DNA of 9,439 nt from Campylobacter sp. (GTDB taxonomy: Bacteria; Campylobacterota; Campylobacteria; Campylobacterales; Campylobacteraceae), in the NCBI GenBank assembly GCA_024680445.1, contig JAILCJ010000221.1, positions 1 to 9,439 on the forward strand. The letters are read 5' to 3'. The position numbers were made by a program, and so were the translations under genes. The notes below the pieces were generated by a model. The model searched no databases. It was given only the letters and a program-made list of their open reading frames with translations, and had not been told where the DNA came from. Position 1 is the first letter of the stretch, and every line of letters begins with the position of its first letter. Of this stretch, positions 1 through 7,441 are shown piece by piece.

Positions 1-103
1 TATGAAAATTTAAACAAATTTTTAGCTAAAATCTTAAATTTTATATTTAAATTTCACTTTTTATACAAAAAAATTATTATTATGCAAAAAATAAGTATTT
101 TTA

Positions 104-112
104 TGCTAAAAT
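104..112 (+). promoter_or_regulatory. Probable sigma-70 extended -10 promoter of the chemoreceptor gene
   Basis: A TGC-TAAAAT element (TG at 104-105, -10 hexamer at 107-112) lies 33 nt before the chemoreceptor start codon, with T-rich DNA just upstream. This is the usual look of a housekeeping promoter in Campylobacter, where the -35 box is weak. No convincing -35 hexamer is visible. A flagellar sigma-28 or sigma-54 promoter was not seen. The assignment rests on motif and position only. Confidence 0.5.
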
Positions 113-132
113 TAGCTTACAAATTTTTATAT

Positions 133-138
133 AAGGAG
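133..138 (+). promoter_or_regulatory. Ribosome binding site of the chemoreceptor gene
   Basis: AAGGAG ends 7 nt before the ATG at 146. It fixes this ATG as the start of the chemoreceptor gene. Confidence 0.8.
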
Positions 139-145
139 TACAGAG

Positions 146-1246
146 ATGGGGCTATTTGGTAACGATACTGCCAGAGTTGATAGTAATGTATCATCATCGA
201 CAAAGGAACATATCGAAAAACTCGAAAAAGAAATTGTCGAATTAAGAGAAGCAAATGCAAAATTAAGCAATGACTTAAACAATTCGCTTGCAAGACGCGA
301 AAAAAGAAACTCTCTTTTTAATCTAATGTTAGAAGGTTGCCATGTTGGACTTGATGATATCAGACACATGACAGAAAACAACCTTAAAGTTTGCGAAGAT
401 ATTTCTGCAAAGGCCGATGAAGCTGCCGTTAGAACAGGTGATTTGAATAAACACAGCGAAATTTTGATGGGCTTTATAAATCAAATCGTTGAATCATCTA
501 GCAAATCTTGTGAAAATGTAAATTTACTTCACAAAAGTGTTGATGAAATCGCAAATATCGTAAATCTCATTAAAGACATTTCCGATCAAACTAACCTTTT
601 GGCTCTTAACGCCGCTATCGAAGCTGCAAGAGCTGGCGAACACGGACGCGGTTTCGCAGTCGTTGCTGATGAAGTTCGTAAACTTGCAGAAAGAACACAA
701 AAAGCAACAAGCGAAGTTGAGATGAATATCAACTTGCTTAAACAAAACTCAAACGATGTTTTGGTTATGAACGAACAAGTTGAGCAAATTTCTGGCGATT
801 CTACAAAATGTATAGATGATTTTAGAAACGACTTCCAATTCTTGCTTCAAACTTCAGGCGATATCAACACTGATATAAAAAATATCATAGGCACTATCTT
901 TATCAGCCTTGTAAAAATGGATCACGTTGCCTTTAAACAACAAGGTTACAGTGGCGTTTTCAACTCAAAACACGATACGCTTTCATCTCATACAGATTGC
1001 CGCCTTGGCAAATGGTATGCTGGCAAAGGCAAAGAAGAATTTGGTCAAACCCAATCATTTGCAAGTGTCTTGTTGCCACACGAAGAAGTTCATAGAAATA
1101 TCAACGAAGGTTTGAATTATGATTTCGCAACACCAGAAGGCTTGCAAAATGTTGTTGATAAATTCAAAAAAGCAGAAGATGCTTCAAATGTCTTGTTTGA
1201 CATACTAGCAAAAATGCTTCTTGAAAGATCAGCTTTAAAAAAATAA
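146..1246 (+). CDS. Cytoplasmic methyl-accepting chemotaxis protein with C-terminal CZB zinc-binding domain
   Basis: This 366-residue protein is a soluble chemoreceptor. It has no signal peptide or membrane segment. Residues about 17-50 form a charged, coiled-coil-like N-terminus. The conserved MCP signalling hairpin tip is at about 144-183 ([19 protein letters not shown] and the following [18 protein letters not shown]), the part that contacts CheW and CheA. The C-terminus is a chemoreceptor zinc-binding (CZB) domain with H260, C285 in CRLGKWY, H312 and H316, matching the family pattern H-X(21-28)-C-X-L-G-X-W-X(18-28)-H-X3-H. Helicobacter pylori TlpD has the same soluble MCP-plus-CZB design and senses oxidative or energy-related conditions. 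A similar role here is inferred. No PAS, Cache or other separate sensor domain is seen, so the CZB domain is the only recognisable input. The gene has its own promoter and terminator and appears monocistronic. Confidence 0.93.
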   Translation: MGLFGNDTARVDSNVSSSTKEHIEKLEKEIVELREANAKLSNDLNNSLARREKRNSLFNLMLEGCHVGLDDIRHMTENNLKVCEDISAKADEAAVRTGDLNKHSEILMGFINQIVESSSKSCENVNLLHKSVDEIANIVNLIKDISDQTNLLALNAAIEAARAGEHGRGFAVVADEVRKLAERTQKATSEVEMNINLLKQNSNDVLVMNEQVEQISGDSTKCIDDFRNDFQFLLQTSGDINTDIKNIIGTIFISLVKMDHVAFKQQGYSGVFNSKHDTLSSHTDCRLGKWYAGKGKEEFGQTQSFASVLLPHEEVHRNINEGLNYDFATPEGLQNVVDKFKKAEDASNVLFDILAKMLLERSALKK

Positions 1247-1252
1247 TCTCGT

Positions 1253-1291
1253 ATCTCGCATAAATTTTTAAGTTTATGCGAGATTTTTTTT
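1253..1291 (+). terminator. Intrinsic terminator of the chemoreceptor gene
   Basis: A perfect 12-bp stem (ATCTCGCATAAA at 1253-1264 pairing with TTTATGCGAGAT at 1273-1284) with an 8-nt loop is followed by an unbroken T run to 1291. It begins 6 nt after the chemoreceptor stop codon. This is a textbook Rho-independent terminator on the plus strand. Confidence 0.93.
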
Positions 1292-1375
1292 GCAATTTTA
1301 TTTTCTCCGTTTTCCAAACTTTTTACTATCATTATTAATCGGCTAACAAAATTATTTTACTTTGATACAATTTTT

Positions 1376-1612
1376 ATCAAATTTGATTTTATTTTAACTA
1401 GCCTTTGGATTTTTTGGTTATCAAATATGGTTCAAATTTGCTTAGAATTTTTTATCAAATTTGATTTTTTAAACTATCAAATTTGATTGTATTTTTGTTA
1501 CCCTGTGGATTTTTTTGAGTTATCAAATTTAATTCAAATTTAATTACATGATTTATCAAATTTGATTTAGAAAAAGTATCAAATTTGACTGGATTTTTTT
1601 ATCAAATTTGTT
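1376..1612. repeat. Array of ten 12-bp palindromes, consensus ATCAAATTTGAT, spaced in multiples of about 11 bp
   Basis: Four exact copies of the perfect palindrome ATCAAATTTGAT start at 1376, 1454, 1476 and 1555. Six near copies (one or two mismatches) start at 1420, 1431, 1522, 1533, 1578 and 1601. Start-to-start spacings are 44, 11, 23, 22, 46, 11, 22, 23 and 23 bp, all close to whole multiples of 11 bp. The exact 12-mer was not noticed anywhere else in the window. Reading them as protein-binding sites is inference, because the central CAAATTTG word may simply be frequent in this AT-rich genome. Confidence 0.85.
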
Positions 1613-1622
1613 TATAAAAACT
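1376..1622. repeat. Diverged tandem repeat of about 101 bp, two full copies plus a shortened third
   Basis: Unit A (1376-1475, 100 bp) and unit B (1476-1577, 102 bp) align end to end with the same order of elements: an exact palindrome, a TGGATTTTTT segment, two abutting degenerate palindromes, another exact palindrome, then the next unit. Identity is roughly three quarters by eye. A third partial unit from 1578 keeps the palindrome, TGGATTTTTT and one more palindrome but lacks about 21 bp between the first two elements. The pattern points to an old tandem duplication. Confidence 0.75.
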
Positions 1623-1677
1623 CAAAAATTATGTAAAGTAAGTAAAGTTTGGCAAAATAATCATATTTTTTACAAGT

Positions 1678-1712
1678 TTTTGGCTTTTTGCTTATGCAAC
1701 AAAAAGCCAAAA
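1678..1712 (-). terminator. Long hairpin after clpB, probable 3' end or terminator structure
   Basis: A perfect 13-bp inverted repeat (1678-1690 pairing with 1700-1712, loop 1691-1699) starts 14 nt beyond the clpB stop codon on the minus strand. The stem contains AAAAAGCCAAAA on one arm. No U tract follows it in either direction, so it is not a canonical Rho-independent terminator. It may act as a transcript-stabilising 3' hairpin or a weak terminator, and its position suits clpB. Confidence 0.6.
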
Positions 1713-1726
1713 GTCGCGTATAGCTA

Positions 1727-4300
1727 TTATTTAAACTCGATTTTTATCTCATCATCTATCGCATTTATGCAAATTTCATCGCCACTTTTTAGTTCATCAC
1801 TAAGTATCATTTCGGCAAGTTTGTCTTCAACAAGTTCATAAAGTGCGCGTCTAAGCGGTCTAGCACCATAGGTTACATCAAATCCAGCTTTGGCGATAAA
1901 ACGTTTAGCCTCTGTGCTAAGAGTCGCTTTTATGCCACGATTTTCAAGGGTGTTTTTAAGCTCGCCAAACATTATATCAACTATGCTTATTAGTCCTTCT
2001 TCGTTTAAAGGATTAAAGATAATGATATCATCGAGGCGGTTTATAAACTCTGGTTTGAAGTAATTTTTAAGCTCATTTTTAACCGCATTTTCACGCTCTG
2101 TGCCACTAAGATCCATTATGAAATTTGACGCAATATTTGAAGTCATAATGATGATAGTGTTTTTAAAATCCACAACAACGCCCTTATTATCGGTCGCTCT
2201 GCCGTCATCAAGTATGCCAAGCAAGATATTAAAGACATCTTTATGTGCCTTTTCGACTTCATCAAACAAAATCACGCTATAAGGTCTTCTTCGCACCGCT
2301 TCGCTAAGTTGTCCGCCCTCGTCATAACCAACATAACCCGGAGGCGCGCCAAGCAACCTTGAAACGCTGTGCTTTTCCATATATTCGCTCATATCAAATC
2401 GTATAAGTGCCTTTTCATCATCAAATAAAAACTTCGCCAAAGCCTTTGCAGACTGCGTTTTACCAACGCCTGTTGGACCCAAAAACAAAAACGAACCTAT
2501 GGGTCTTTTGCCCTCATTTAGTCCGGCTTTATTTCTTTTAATAGCCCTTGAAAGAGCGTGTAATGCGGGATCTTGACCGACTACATCTTGTCTTAAATGC
2601 TCTTCGATTTGCAGATATTTTTGCTTTTCGCTAGTAAGCATTTTGCTAACCGAAATTCCAGTCCATTTGCTTAAAATTCCAGCCACAAGCTCATCATCAA
2701 CTTGATTTTTAAGTAGCACTCCTGCTTCTTTCATCGATTCCCACTTGCTTTCAAGCTCTTTTTGTTTGTTTTGAACTTCTAAAATTTTGCCGTATTCTAT
2801 CTCGGCAGCTTTTTGAAATTCGCCGGAATTTTTAGCATTTTGAGCTTCATTTTTTAGGCTGTCGATTTGTTTTTTAGCCTCGATAATGCCGTTAAATACG
2901 GCTTTTTCGTTTTCAAATTTGGCTTCTAAGGAATTTTTTTGCTCGTTTAGGTCTGCCAAATCCTTTGCGATTTGCAAAAGTCTTTCTTCGTTTTTGCCCT
3001 CTTCTTCCATTTTTAGAGCTTCTTTTTCGACTTCGAGCGTTGAAATTTCGCGTTTTATGCGAGCTAACTCGTATGGTTCACTTTCGATTTGCATTTTTAG
3101 CTCCGCAGCCGCTTCATCTATGAGATCTATCGCCTTATCTGGCAAAAATCTATTTGAAATATAGCGGTCGCTAAGCCTTGCAGCGGCAACAAGGGCTGAA
3201 TCTGTGATATTAACATTGTGATGAAGTTCAAGTTTTGCCTTTATGCCACGAAGTATAGAAAGTGCCTCATTTACGCTTGGTTCTTTAACATTTATAGGCT
3301 GAAAACGTCTTTGTAAGGCGGCGTCTTTTTCAAAATATTTTCTATATTCTTTCAAAGTGGTCGCACCAACAGCGTGAAGTTCGCCACGAGCAAGAGCCGG
3401 TTTTAAGATATTTGCAGCGTCCATACTGCCTTCGCTAGCCCCAGCACCAACGATAGTGTGAATTTCGTCTATAAAAAGTATGATATTGCCTGATTTTTTA
3501 ACCTCGTTTATCACAGCTTTTAATCTATCTTCAAATTCACCCCTGTATTTTGCCCCTGCTATGAGTGCACTCATATCAAGAGCTATGACTCTTTTGTTTG
3601 CAAGGCTAGTTGGCACATCTTTTGCAACGATTTTTTGTGCCAAACCCTCAACGATAGCCGTTTTACCGACACCCGGTTCACCAAGCAAGATAGGGTTATT
3701 TTTACTTTTGCGAATCAAAATTTGCATCATTCTGATGATTTCTTCGTCTCGTCCTATGACAGGGTCAAGCTCGCCGTCGCTTGCTTTTTTGGTCAAATCT
3801 ATACCAAATTTTTCCAAGCTATCAAGGGTTTCATCTCCGGTTTGACTTTCTATCTTTCGCCCCGCTCTTATGGCTTCAAGCTCTTTTTTTATCTCGCCCA
3901 AATCAGCAAATTTAGACAAAATTTCTTTTATAGGACTAATGCTTAAATTCGCAACTATCCAAGTATCGACCGCTATGAATTTATCTCCCAAGCTAACCAT
4001 CAAAGCCCTTGCACTTTCAAGAGAGTTTATGACTTCTTTTGAAAATTTGACATTTTCATGGCTTACATTTGAGCTTGTTGGCAAGCCTTGAACTTTGGAT
4101 TTTATTTCAAGCAATAAAGCTTCAGTGCTTACATTTTGTTTGTTAAAAACCTGATTCAAAATCGACTGACTATCGGCAAGCAAAGCCCATAATATATGTA
4201 AAGGCATGACTTGCTGATTTTTGTTATGTATGGCTAAACTAGCCGCATTTTCTAGCGTCTGATTCATTTGTGAAGTAAGTTCTTCTGAGATATTTGCCAT
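1727..4300 (-). CDS. clpB: ATP-dependent disaggregase ClpB (Hsp100)
   Basis: ClpB pulls proteins out of aggregates together with DnaK/DnaJ/GrpE in the cytoplasm. The product is 857 residues, the same length as E. coli ClpB. In order it shows an N-terminal Clp repeat domain (about 1-145), the first AAA+ module with Walker A GEPGVGKT (207-214), pore-loop Y252 in GAKYRGEF and Walker B D278-E279 in FIDEIH, a charged coiled-coil middle domain (about 400-530), and the second AAA+ module with Walker A GPTGVGKT (608-615), pore-loop Y656 in GYVGYDEGG and Walker B E681 in LFDEVEKAH. The coiled-coil middle domain and the absence of a ClpP-binding IGF loop that I can see distinguish it from ClpA. The start is fixed by AAGGAG at 4306-4311. 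The gene is monocistronic and divergent from ctpA, with heat-shock operators in its promoter region. Confidence 0.98.
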   Translation of the reverse strand: MANISEELTSQMNQTLENAASLAIHNKNQQVMPLHILWALLADSQSILNQVFNKQNVSTEALLLEIKSKVQGLPTSSNVSHENVKFSKEVINSLESARALMVSLGDKFIAVDTWIVANLSISPIKEILSKFADLGEIKKELEAIRAGRKIESQTGDETLDSLEKFGIDLTKKASDGELDPVIGRDEEIIRMMQILIRKSKNNPILLGEPGVGKTAIVEGLAQKIVAKDVPTSLANKRVIALDMSALIAGAKYRGEFEDRLKAVINEVKKSGNIILFIDEIHTIVGAGASEGSMDAANILKPALARGELHAVGATTLKEYRKYFEKDAALQRRFQPINVKEPSVNEALSILRGIKAKLELHHNVNITDSALVAAARLSDRYISNRFLPDKAIDLIDEAAAELKMQIESEPYELARIKREISTLEVEKEALKMEEEGKNEERLLQIAKDLADLNEQKNSLEAKFENEKAVFNGIIEAKKQIDSLKNEAQNAKNSGEFQKAAEIEYGKILEVQNKQKELESKWESMKEAGVLLKNQVDDELVAGILSKWTGISVSKMLTSEKQKYLQIEEHLRQDVVGQDPALHALSRAIKRNKAGLNEGKRPIGSFLFLGPTGVGKTQSAKALAKFLFDDEKALIRFDMSEYMEKHSVSRLLGAPPGYVGYDEGGQLSEAVRRRPYSVILFDEVEKAHKDVFNILLGILDDGRATDNKGVVVDFKNTIIIMTSNIASNFIMDLSGTERENAVKNELKNYFKPEFINRLDDIIIFNPLNEEGLISIVDIMFGELKNTLENRGIKATLSTEAKRFIAKAGFDVTYGARPLRRALYELVEDKLAEMILSDELKSGDEICINAIDDEIKIEFK

Positions 4301-4305
4301 TGTTT

Positions 4306-4311
4306 CTCCTT
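4306..4311 (-). promoter_or_regulatory. Ribosome binding site of clpB
   Basis: On the minus strand AAGGAG lies 5 nt before the ATG whose first base is 4300. It supports the chosen clpB start. Confidence 0.85.
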
Positions 4312-4332
4312 TTAAATTTTTATAATGTGCGT

Positions 4333-4361
4333 ATTATATATATTTAGTCGATTAATGTCAA
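4333..4361 (-). promoter_or_regulatory. Consensus sigma-70 promoter of clpB
   Basis: On the minus strand TTGACA (4356-4361) and TATAAT (4333-4338) are separated by exactly 17 bp (4339-4355). Both hexamers match the sigma-70 consensus perfectly. This is unusually strong for Campylobacter, where -35 boxes are normally poorly conserved, and it fits a strong promoter held down by repressors. The leader to the clpB ATG would be roughly 25 nt. Confidence 0.85.
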
Positions 4362-4362
4362 G
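4342..4362 (-). promoter_or_regulatory. HAIR-like candidate HspR operator over the clpB -35 region
   Basis: On the minus strand CTTGACA-N7-ACTAAAT matches the HspR HAIR consensus CTTGAGT-N7-ACTCAAG at 10 of 14 positions with the correct 7-bp gap. It covers the -35 box and much of the spacer, where a bound repressor would block RNA polymerase. Part of the match is forced by the TTGACA box, so the evidence is moderate. HspR control of clpB is known in C. jejuni. Confidence 0.45.
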
Positions 4363-4376
4363 GTTTTTATAAAATT

Positions 4377-4403
4377 TTATCACTCAAAATGCAAGAGTGA
4401 TAA
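4377..4403. promoter_or_regulatory. CIRCE element, candidate HrcA operator upstream of clpB
   Basis: TTATCACTC-N9-GAGTGATAA is a perfect 9-bp inverted repeat with the 9-bp gap typical of CIRCE (TTAGCACTC-N9-GAGTGCTAA). It matches 16 of 18 consensus positions, and the two differences are symmetric, so the palindrome is kept. The symmetry extends one pair at 4376/4404 and another at 4375/4405. It lies 15 bp upstream of the clpB -35 box, which makes HrcA control of clpB likely. It is much further from the likely ctpA promoter. Confidence 0.75.
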
Positions 4404-4417
4404 AAACCGCTCTTGCA
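4390..4417. repeat. Second inverted repeat overlapping the CIRCE element
   Basis: TGCAAGAG (4390-4397) is repeated in inverted form as CTCTTGCA (4410-4417), and a T·G and a G-C pair extend the stem inward. It shares 4395-4399 with the right arm of the CIRCE element, so in single-stranded form the two hairpins exclude each other. No U tract follows. It may be a second operator or a chance extension of the AT-rich palindrome. Confidence 0.55.
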
Positions 4418-4477
4418 AATTTTAAATTCATATACATTAAATTTATAAAATTTATGCTTTTTTTAGGCAAATATTAA

Positions 4478-4483
4478 TAAAAT
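4478..4483 (+). promoter_or_regulatory. Possible -10 box of the ctpA operon
   Basis: TAAAAT lies 30 nt before the ctpA start and follows a T-rich run at about 4451-4465, the usual Campylobacter housekeeping promoter arrangement. No -35 box is clear. Other AT-rich hexamers nearby, such as TATAAA at 4444-4449, cannot be excluded. Confidence 0.35.
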
Positions 4484-4501
4484 ACACAGATTTTTACTTC
4501 C

Positions 4502-4507
4502 TAGGAG
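4502..4507 (+). promoter_or_regulatory. Ribosome binding site that sets the TTG start of ctpA
   Basis: TAGGAG ends 6 nt before TTG at 4514. With the signal peptide starting right after that codon, it fixes an unusual TTG initiation codon. Confidence 0.8.
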
Positions 4508-4513
4508 CGATTT

Positions 4514-5812
4514 TTGAAAAAAACAAGATTATTTTTATTACCAACTCTCATTGCTTCAACGCTTTTTGCTGCAAATAAAGACGATGCAAGCCTTAGACTT
4601 GAAGCACTCTCAAAACTAAACAAAACCATAAATACAGTTGAAAGATATTATGTTGATGATATAAATTTCACAACTATTATAAACAAAACCATTAGCGGAC
4701 TTATGCAAAATCTCGACGCTCACTCTGCTTTTTTAAATGAAAAATCTTTTAAAGAAATGCAAGTGCAAACAAGTGGCGAATTTGGTGGTCTTGGCATAAC
4801 AGTTGGCATGAAAGATGGCGCACTTACGGTTATTTCACCTATAGAAAGCACGCCAGCCGATAAAGCCGGTATCAAATCAGGTGATGTTATACTTCGCATA
4901 GACGGCAACGCAACCATAGGCATGGGACTTGATGAAGCCGTTAGTAAAATGCGTGGCAAGCCAAAAACCCCTATCACCATTACGATAGTAAGACAAGGCG
5001 AGAAAAAGCCATTTGATGTCAAAATCATCAGAGATATCATAAAAGTCGAATCTGTGTATTCGAAAATCATAGAAAACGAAAATATACTTTATCTAAGAGT
5101 TACAAATTTTGACAAAAATGTTGCAAGCAAGGCAAGTGAAGCCATAAAGAAAAATCCAAAAGTTAAAGGCATTATACTCGATCTAAGAAACAATCCGGGC
5201 GGACTTTTAAATCAAGCCGTAGCCTTGGTCGATCTCTTTGTAGATAGCGGTGTTATCGTATCGCAAAAAGGTAAAGATAAAAGAGAAAATTCAGAGTATA
5301 AAGCCAGCAAATCAAGCACTATAACAAATTTACCTTTGGCTGTGCTTATAAACGGCGGTAGTGCAAGTGCTAGCGAGATAGTCAGCGGTTCATTGCAAGA
5401 TAGCAAAAGAGCCATACTTGTAGGTGAAAACACCTTTGGCAAAGGTAGCGTTCAAGTTATATTGCCAGTAGATGAAAAAGAAGCTATCAAGCTTACTATC
5501 GCAAGATATTATCTACCAAGCGGCAAAAGCATACAAGCCGTTGGTGTCGTGCCAGATGTCGTAGTTCATCCGGGCAAAGTACCGCAAAGCGATAAAGACG
5601 CATTTAGCATAAAAGAAAGTGAACTAAAAGCACATTTGCAAAGCGAACTTGAAAAAATCAAACCACAAAAAGTAGCCGAAGCAAACAAAACAACAAACAA
5701 AAAGGTCAGCAAAAAAGATGAAAAAGATATCATCACTGCTGCAAATATCAACGAAGATATTCAGTTAAAAACTGCTATCGATGTTATCAAAGTTTTAAAA
5801 ATCACCAAATAA
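4514..5812 (+). CDS. ctpA: Carboxy-terminal processing protease, S41 family, with PDZ domain
   Basis: This 432-residue periplasmic serine protease is of the CtpA/Prc type, which trims or degrades envelope proteins from their C-termini. It begins at TTG. An N-terminal signal peptide ([19 protein letters not shown]) is followed by a PDZ domain at about 90-175 with the carboxylate-binding loop in GGLGITVG. The S41 core contains the nucleophile S285 in [10 protein letters not shown] and the general base K310 in FGKGSVQ; the 25-residue spacing between them is the same as in E. coli Prc. The tail after about 370 is lysine-rich and low complexity. It is the first gene of a six-gene cluster, ending 10 nt before purC. 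The substrate cannot be told from sequence. The C. jejuni counterpart is Cj0511. Confidence 0.95.
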   Translation: MKKTRLFLLPTLIASTLFAANKDDASLRLEALSKLNKTINTVERYYVDDINFTTIINKTISGLMQNLDAHSAFLNEKSFKEMQVQTSGEFGGLGITVGMKDGALTVISPIESTPADKAGIKSGDVILRIDGNATIGMGLDEAVSKMRGKPKTPITITIVRQGEKKPFDVKIIRDIIKVESVYSKIIENENILYLRVTNFDKNVASKASEAIKKNPKVKGIILDLRNNPGGLLNQAVALVDLFVDSGVIVSQKGKDKRENSEYKASKSSTITNLPLAVLINGGSASASEIVSGSLQDSKRAILVGENTFGKGSVQVILPVDEKEAIKLTIARYYLPSGKSIQAVGVVPDVVVHPGKVPQSDKDAFSIKESELKAHLQSELEKIKPQKVAEANKTTNKKVSKKDEKDIITAANINEDIQLKTAIDVIKVLKITK

Positions 5813-5822
5813 GGAGCATAAA

Positions 5823-6533
5823 ATGCAAAAAAAAGAAATGATTTATGAAGGCAAAGGCAAAAAAATGTATGCAACCGATGACGCAAATTTGCTCATCGCT
5901 GAATTTAAAGATGATTTGACGGCTTTCAACGCTCAAAAACGCGGTAGCGAAGCTGGTAAAGGTGCTTTAAATAACAAAATTAGTACAGAATTATTTAAAA
6001 TTTTGATAAACAACGGCGTTAAAACTGCTCTTGTTGAAACCCTAAATGATACCGAACAGCTAGTTAAAAAAGTAGATATCATACCACTTGAAGTAGTCGT
6101 AAGAAACATAGCAACTGGCTCACTTACAAAAAGACTTGGCATAAAAGAAGGCACGGTTTTACCTTTTAGTTTAGTCGAATTTTACTATAAAAATGATGAT
6201 TTAAACGATCCTATCGTTACTGACGATCATTGCTTGGTGATGAATATAGTAAAAGACGCAAAAGATCTAGACACATTGCGTCAAATAGCCAAAAAAATAA
6301 ATTCTGTTTTGTTTAAATTTTTTGAAGGAAAAGGCTTAAAACTTGTAGATTTTAAAATCGAATTTGGTTTTGACAAAGACGGCGAAATTTTGCTTGCAGA
6401 CGAGATAAGCCCTGATAGCTGCCGTTTTTGGGATGCAAAAACAAATGAAAAACTTGACAAAGATAGATTTAGACAAGGCATAGGCGAAGTAAAAGTCGCA
6501 TATGAAGAAGTTTTAAGACGAATTTTATCATAA
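5823..6533 (+). CDS. purC: Phosphoribosylaminoimidazole-succinocarboxamide (SAICAR) synthetase
   Basis: PurC joins aspartate to CAIR using ATP to make SAICAR, step eight of de novo purine synthesis in the cytoplasm. The 236 residues equal the usual length of the single-domain bacterial enzyme. Recognisable segments are the N-terminal YEGKGKKMY (8-16) of the nucleotide-binding region, [11 protein letters not shown] in the middle, LVDFKIEFG and the signature [12 protein letters not shown] at 193-204. The ribosome binding site AAGGAG (5811-5816) overlaps the ctpA stop codon, so the two genes are very likely co-transcribed and perhaps translationally coupled. Following genes encode further enzymes of the same pathway. 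Confidence 0.97.
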   Translation: MQKKEMIYEGKGKKMYATDDANLLIAEFKDDLTAFNAQKRGSEAGKGALNNKISTELFKILINNGVKTALVETLNDTEQLVKKVDIIPLEVVVRNIATGSLTKRLGIKEGTVLPFSLVEFYYKNDDLNDPIVTDDHCLVMNIVKDAKDLDTLRQIAKKINSVLFKFFEGKGLKLVDFKIEFGFDKDGEILLADEISPDSCRFWDAKTNEKLDKDRFRQGIGEVKVAYEEVLRRILS

Positions 6534-6542
6534 GGCAAAAAA

Positions 6543-6779
6543 ATGAAAGCAATAGTAAATATAGCACTAAAAAATGGGGTTTTAGACCCTGCTGGCAAGG
6601 CTAGCGAACATGCACTCAAATCTCTTGGCTTTGCAAATGTAAAAAATGTTCGTATAGGCAAACAAATCGTTATAGATTTGGACCTTGAAAACAGAGAAGA
6701 GGCAAAAATTCAACTTGTAAAAATGTGCGAGGATCTGCTCGCAAACACCGTTATCGAAGACTATGAGATAATATTATGA
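6543..6779 (+). CDS. purS: Phosphoribosylformylglycinamidine synthase subunit PurS
   Basis: PurS is the small subunit that bridges PurL and PurQ in the multi-subunit FGAM synthase, step four of purine synthesis. The 78-residue length and the pattern VNIALKNGVLDPAGKASEHA near the N-terminus, followed by LGFANVKNVRIGKQ, are typical of the family. The start lies 9 nt after the purC stop, with AAGG at 6532-6535 overlapping that stop. The end overlaps purQ by the four bases ATGA, a classic coupling arrangement that favours equal synthesis of the two partners. The third subunit, purL, is not in the window. Confidence 0.96.
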   Translation: MKAIVNIALKNGVLDPAGKASEHALKSLGFANVKNVRIGKQIVIDLDLENREEAKIQLVKMCEDLLANTVIEDYEIIL

Positions 6780-7441
6780 AAGTAGCTATTTTACTATTTC
6801 CCGGAACAAATTGCGAACAAGACACAAAATACGCCTTTGATTTGCTAGGTTGCAAAACTGAAATCATTTGGCACAAACAAAACGAAGTAAATGCCGATCT
6901 TATCGTTTTGCCGGGCGGTTTTAGTTATGGGGATTATTTACGAACAGGTGCCATAGCGAAATTTAGCCCTATAATGCAAGCCGTGGTAGAACATGCGAAA
7001 AAAGGCGGTTTTGTGCTTGGAATTTGCAATGGCTTTCAGATGCTTTTGGAGCTTGGATTGCTCCCGGGTGCGATGAGACGCAACGAAAATATGAGCTTTA
7101 TCTCAAAGTACAATCATCTAAAAGTCATAAACAATAACAATAAATTTTTATCAAATTTAAAAGTTGGCAAACTTGTAAATATCCCAGTAGCACACGGCGA
7201 AGGCAACTATTACACAGATAAAAATACCTTAGCACAAATGTATGAAAACGAACAAGTTTTGTTAAAATACTGCGATGAAAATGGCAAAGAAATAAACCTA
7301 AACGGCTCTGTTGATCATATAGCTGGAATTTGCGATAAAAATAAAAAAATTTTCGGACTTATGCCACACCCTGAAAGAGCCTGCGATAAAATTTTAAGTT
7401 CAAATGACGGCTTGAAAATGCTAAAAGGGCTGGTTTGCTAA
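6776..7441 (+). CDS. purQ: Phosphoribosylformylglycinamidine synthase subunit PurQ (glutamine amidotransferase)
   Basis: PurQ hydrolyses glutamine and passes ammonia to PurL for conversion of FGAR to FGAM. The 221-residue protein is a class I (triad) amidotransferase: nucleophile C84 in LGICNGFQ, and the His-Glu pair H198 and E200 in MPHPERA. The oxyanion strand GGFSYGDYLR and the N-terminal FPGTNCEQD are also characteristic of PurQ. The ATG overlaps the purS stop and no strong ribosome binding site of its own is visible, so translation probably depends on purS. The 3' end overlaps the next gene by 7 nt. Confidence 0.97.
   Translation: MKVAILLFPGTNCEQDTKYAFDLLGCKTEIIWHKQNEVNADLIVLPGGFSYGDYLRTGAIAKFSPIMQAVVEHAKKGGFVLGICNGFQMLLELGLLPGAMRRNENMSFISKYNHLKVINNNNKFLSNLKVGKLVNIPVAHGEGNYYTDKNTLAQMYENEQVLLKYCDENGKEINLNGSVDHIAGICDKNKKIFGLMPHPERACDKILSSNDGLKMLKGLVC

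Larger units (their letters stand above)
1292..1726. other. Gene-free convergent spacer
   Basis: No supportable coding sequence lies between the chemoreceptor terminator and the clpB stop codon on either strand. The stretch is very AT-rich. It holds nothing recognisable at 1292-1375, a palindrome array at 1376-1612, an unremarkable segment at 1613-1677 and a long hairpin at 1678-1712. Both flanking genes end here, so promoters for known genes are not expected in it. Confidence 0.8.

Noticed and set aside
64..91. A-rich runs upstream of the chemoreceptor as a phase-variation tract
   Set aside because: The runs are short and lie outside any coding sequence. Campylobacter phase variation typically uses long G or C tracts, and none is present in the window.
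1504..1512. DnaA-box-like TGTGGATTT in the array, suggesting an origin or iteron region
   Set aside because: It matches the DnaA box at only 7 of 9 positions, the parallel segment in the other unit (TTTGGAT) is worse, and no dnaA, repA or DNA unwinding context is present.
1376..1612. Palindrome array as a CRISPR array
   Set aside because: The repeated unit is only 12 bp and degenerate, the spacing is 11-46 bp, and the intervening DNA is itself repeated. No cas gene is near.
1608..1841. Plus-strand open frame of 77 codons
   Set aside because: Its second half is antisense to the end of clpB and its first half crosses the 3' hairpin. No ribosome binding site or protein-like composition is seen.
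3480..3845. Plus-strand open frame of 121 codons inside clpB
   Set aside because: It is fully antisense to the first AAA+ module of clpB, a known effect of codon bias. It has no ribosome binding site or family resemblance.
6281..6661. Minus-strand open frame of 126 codons over purC and purS
   Set aside because: It lies opposite two certain genes whose motifs explain the coding signal in the other direction.
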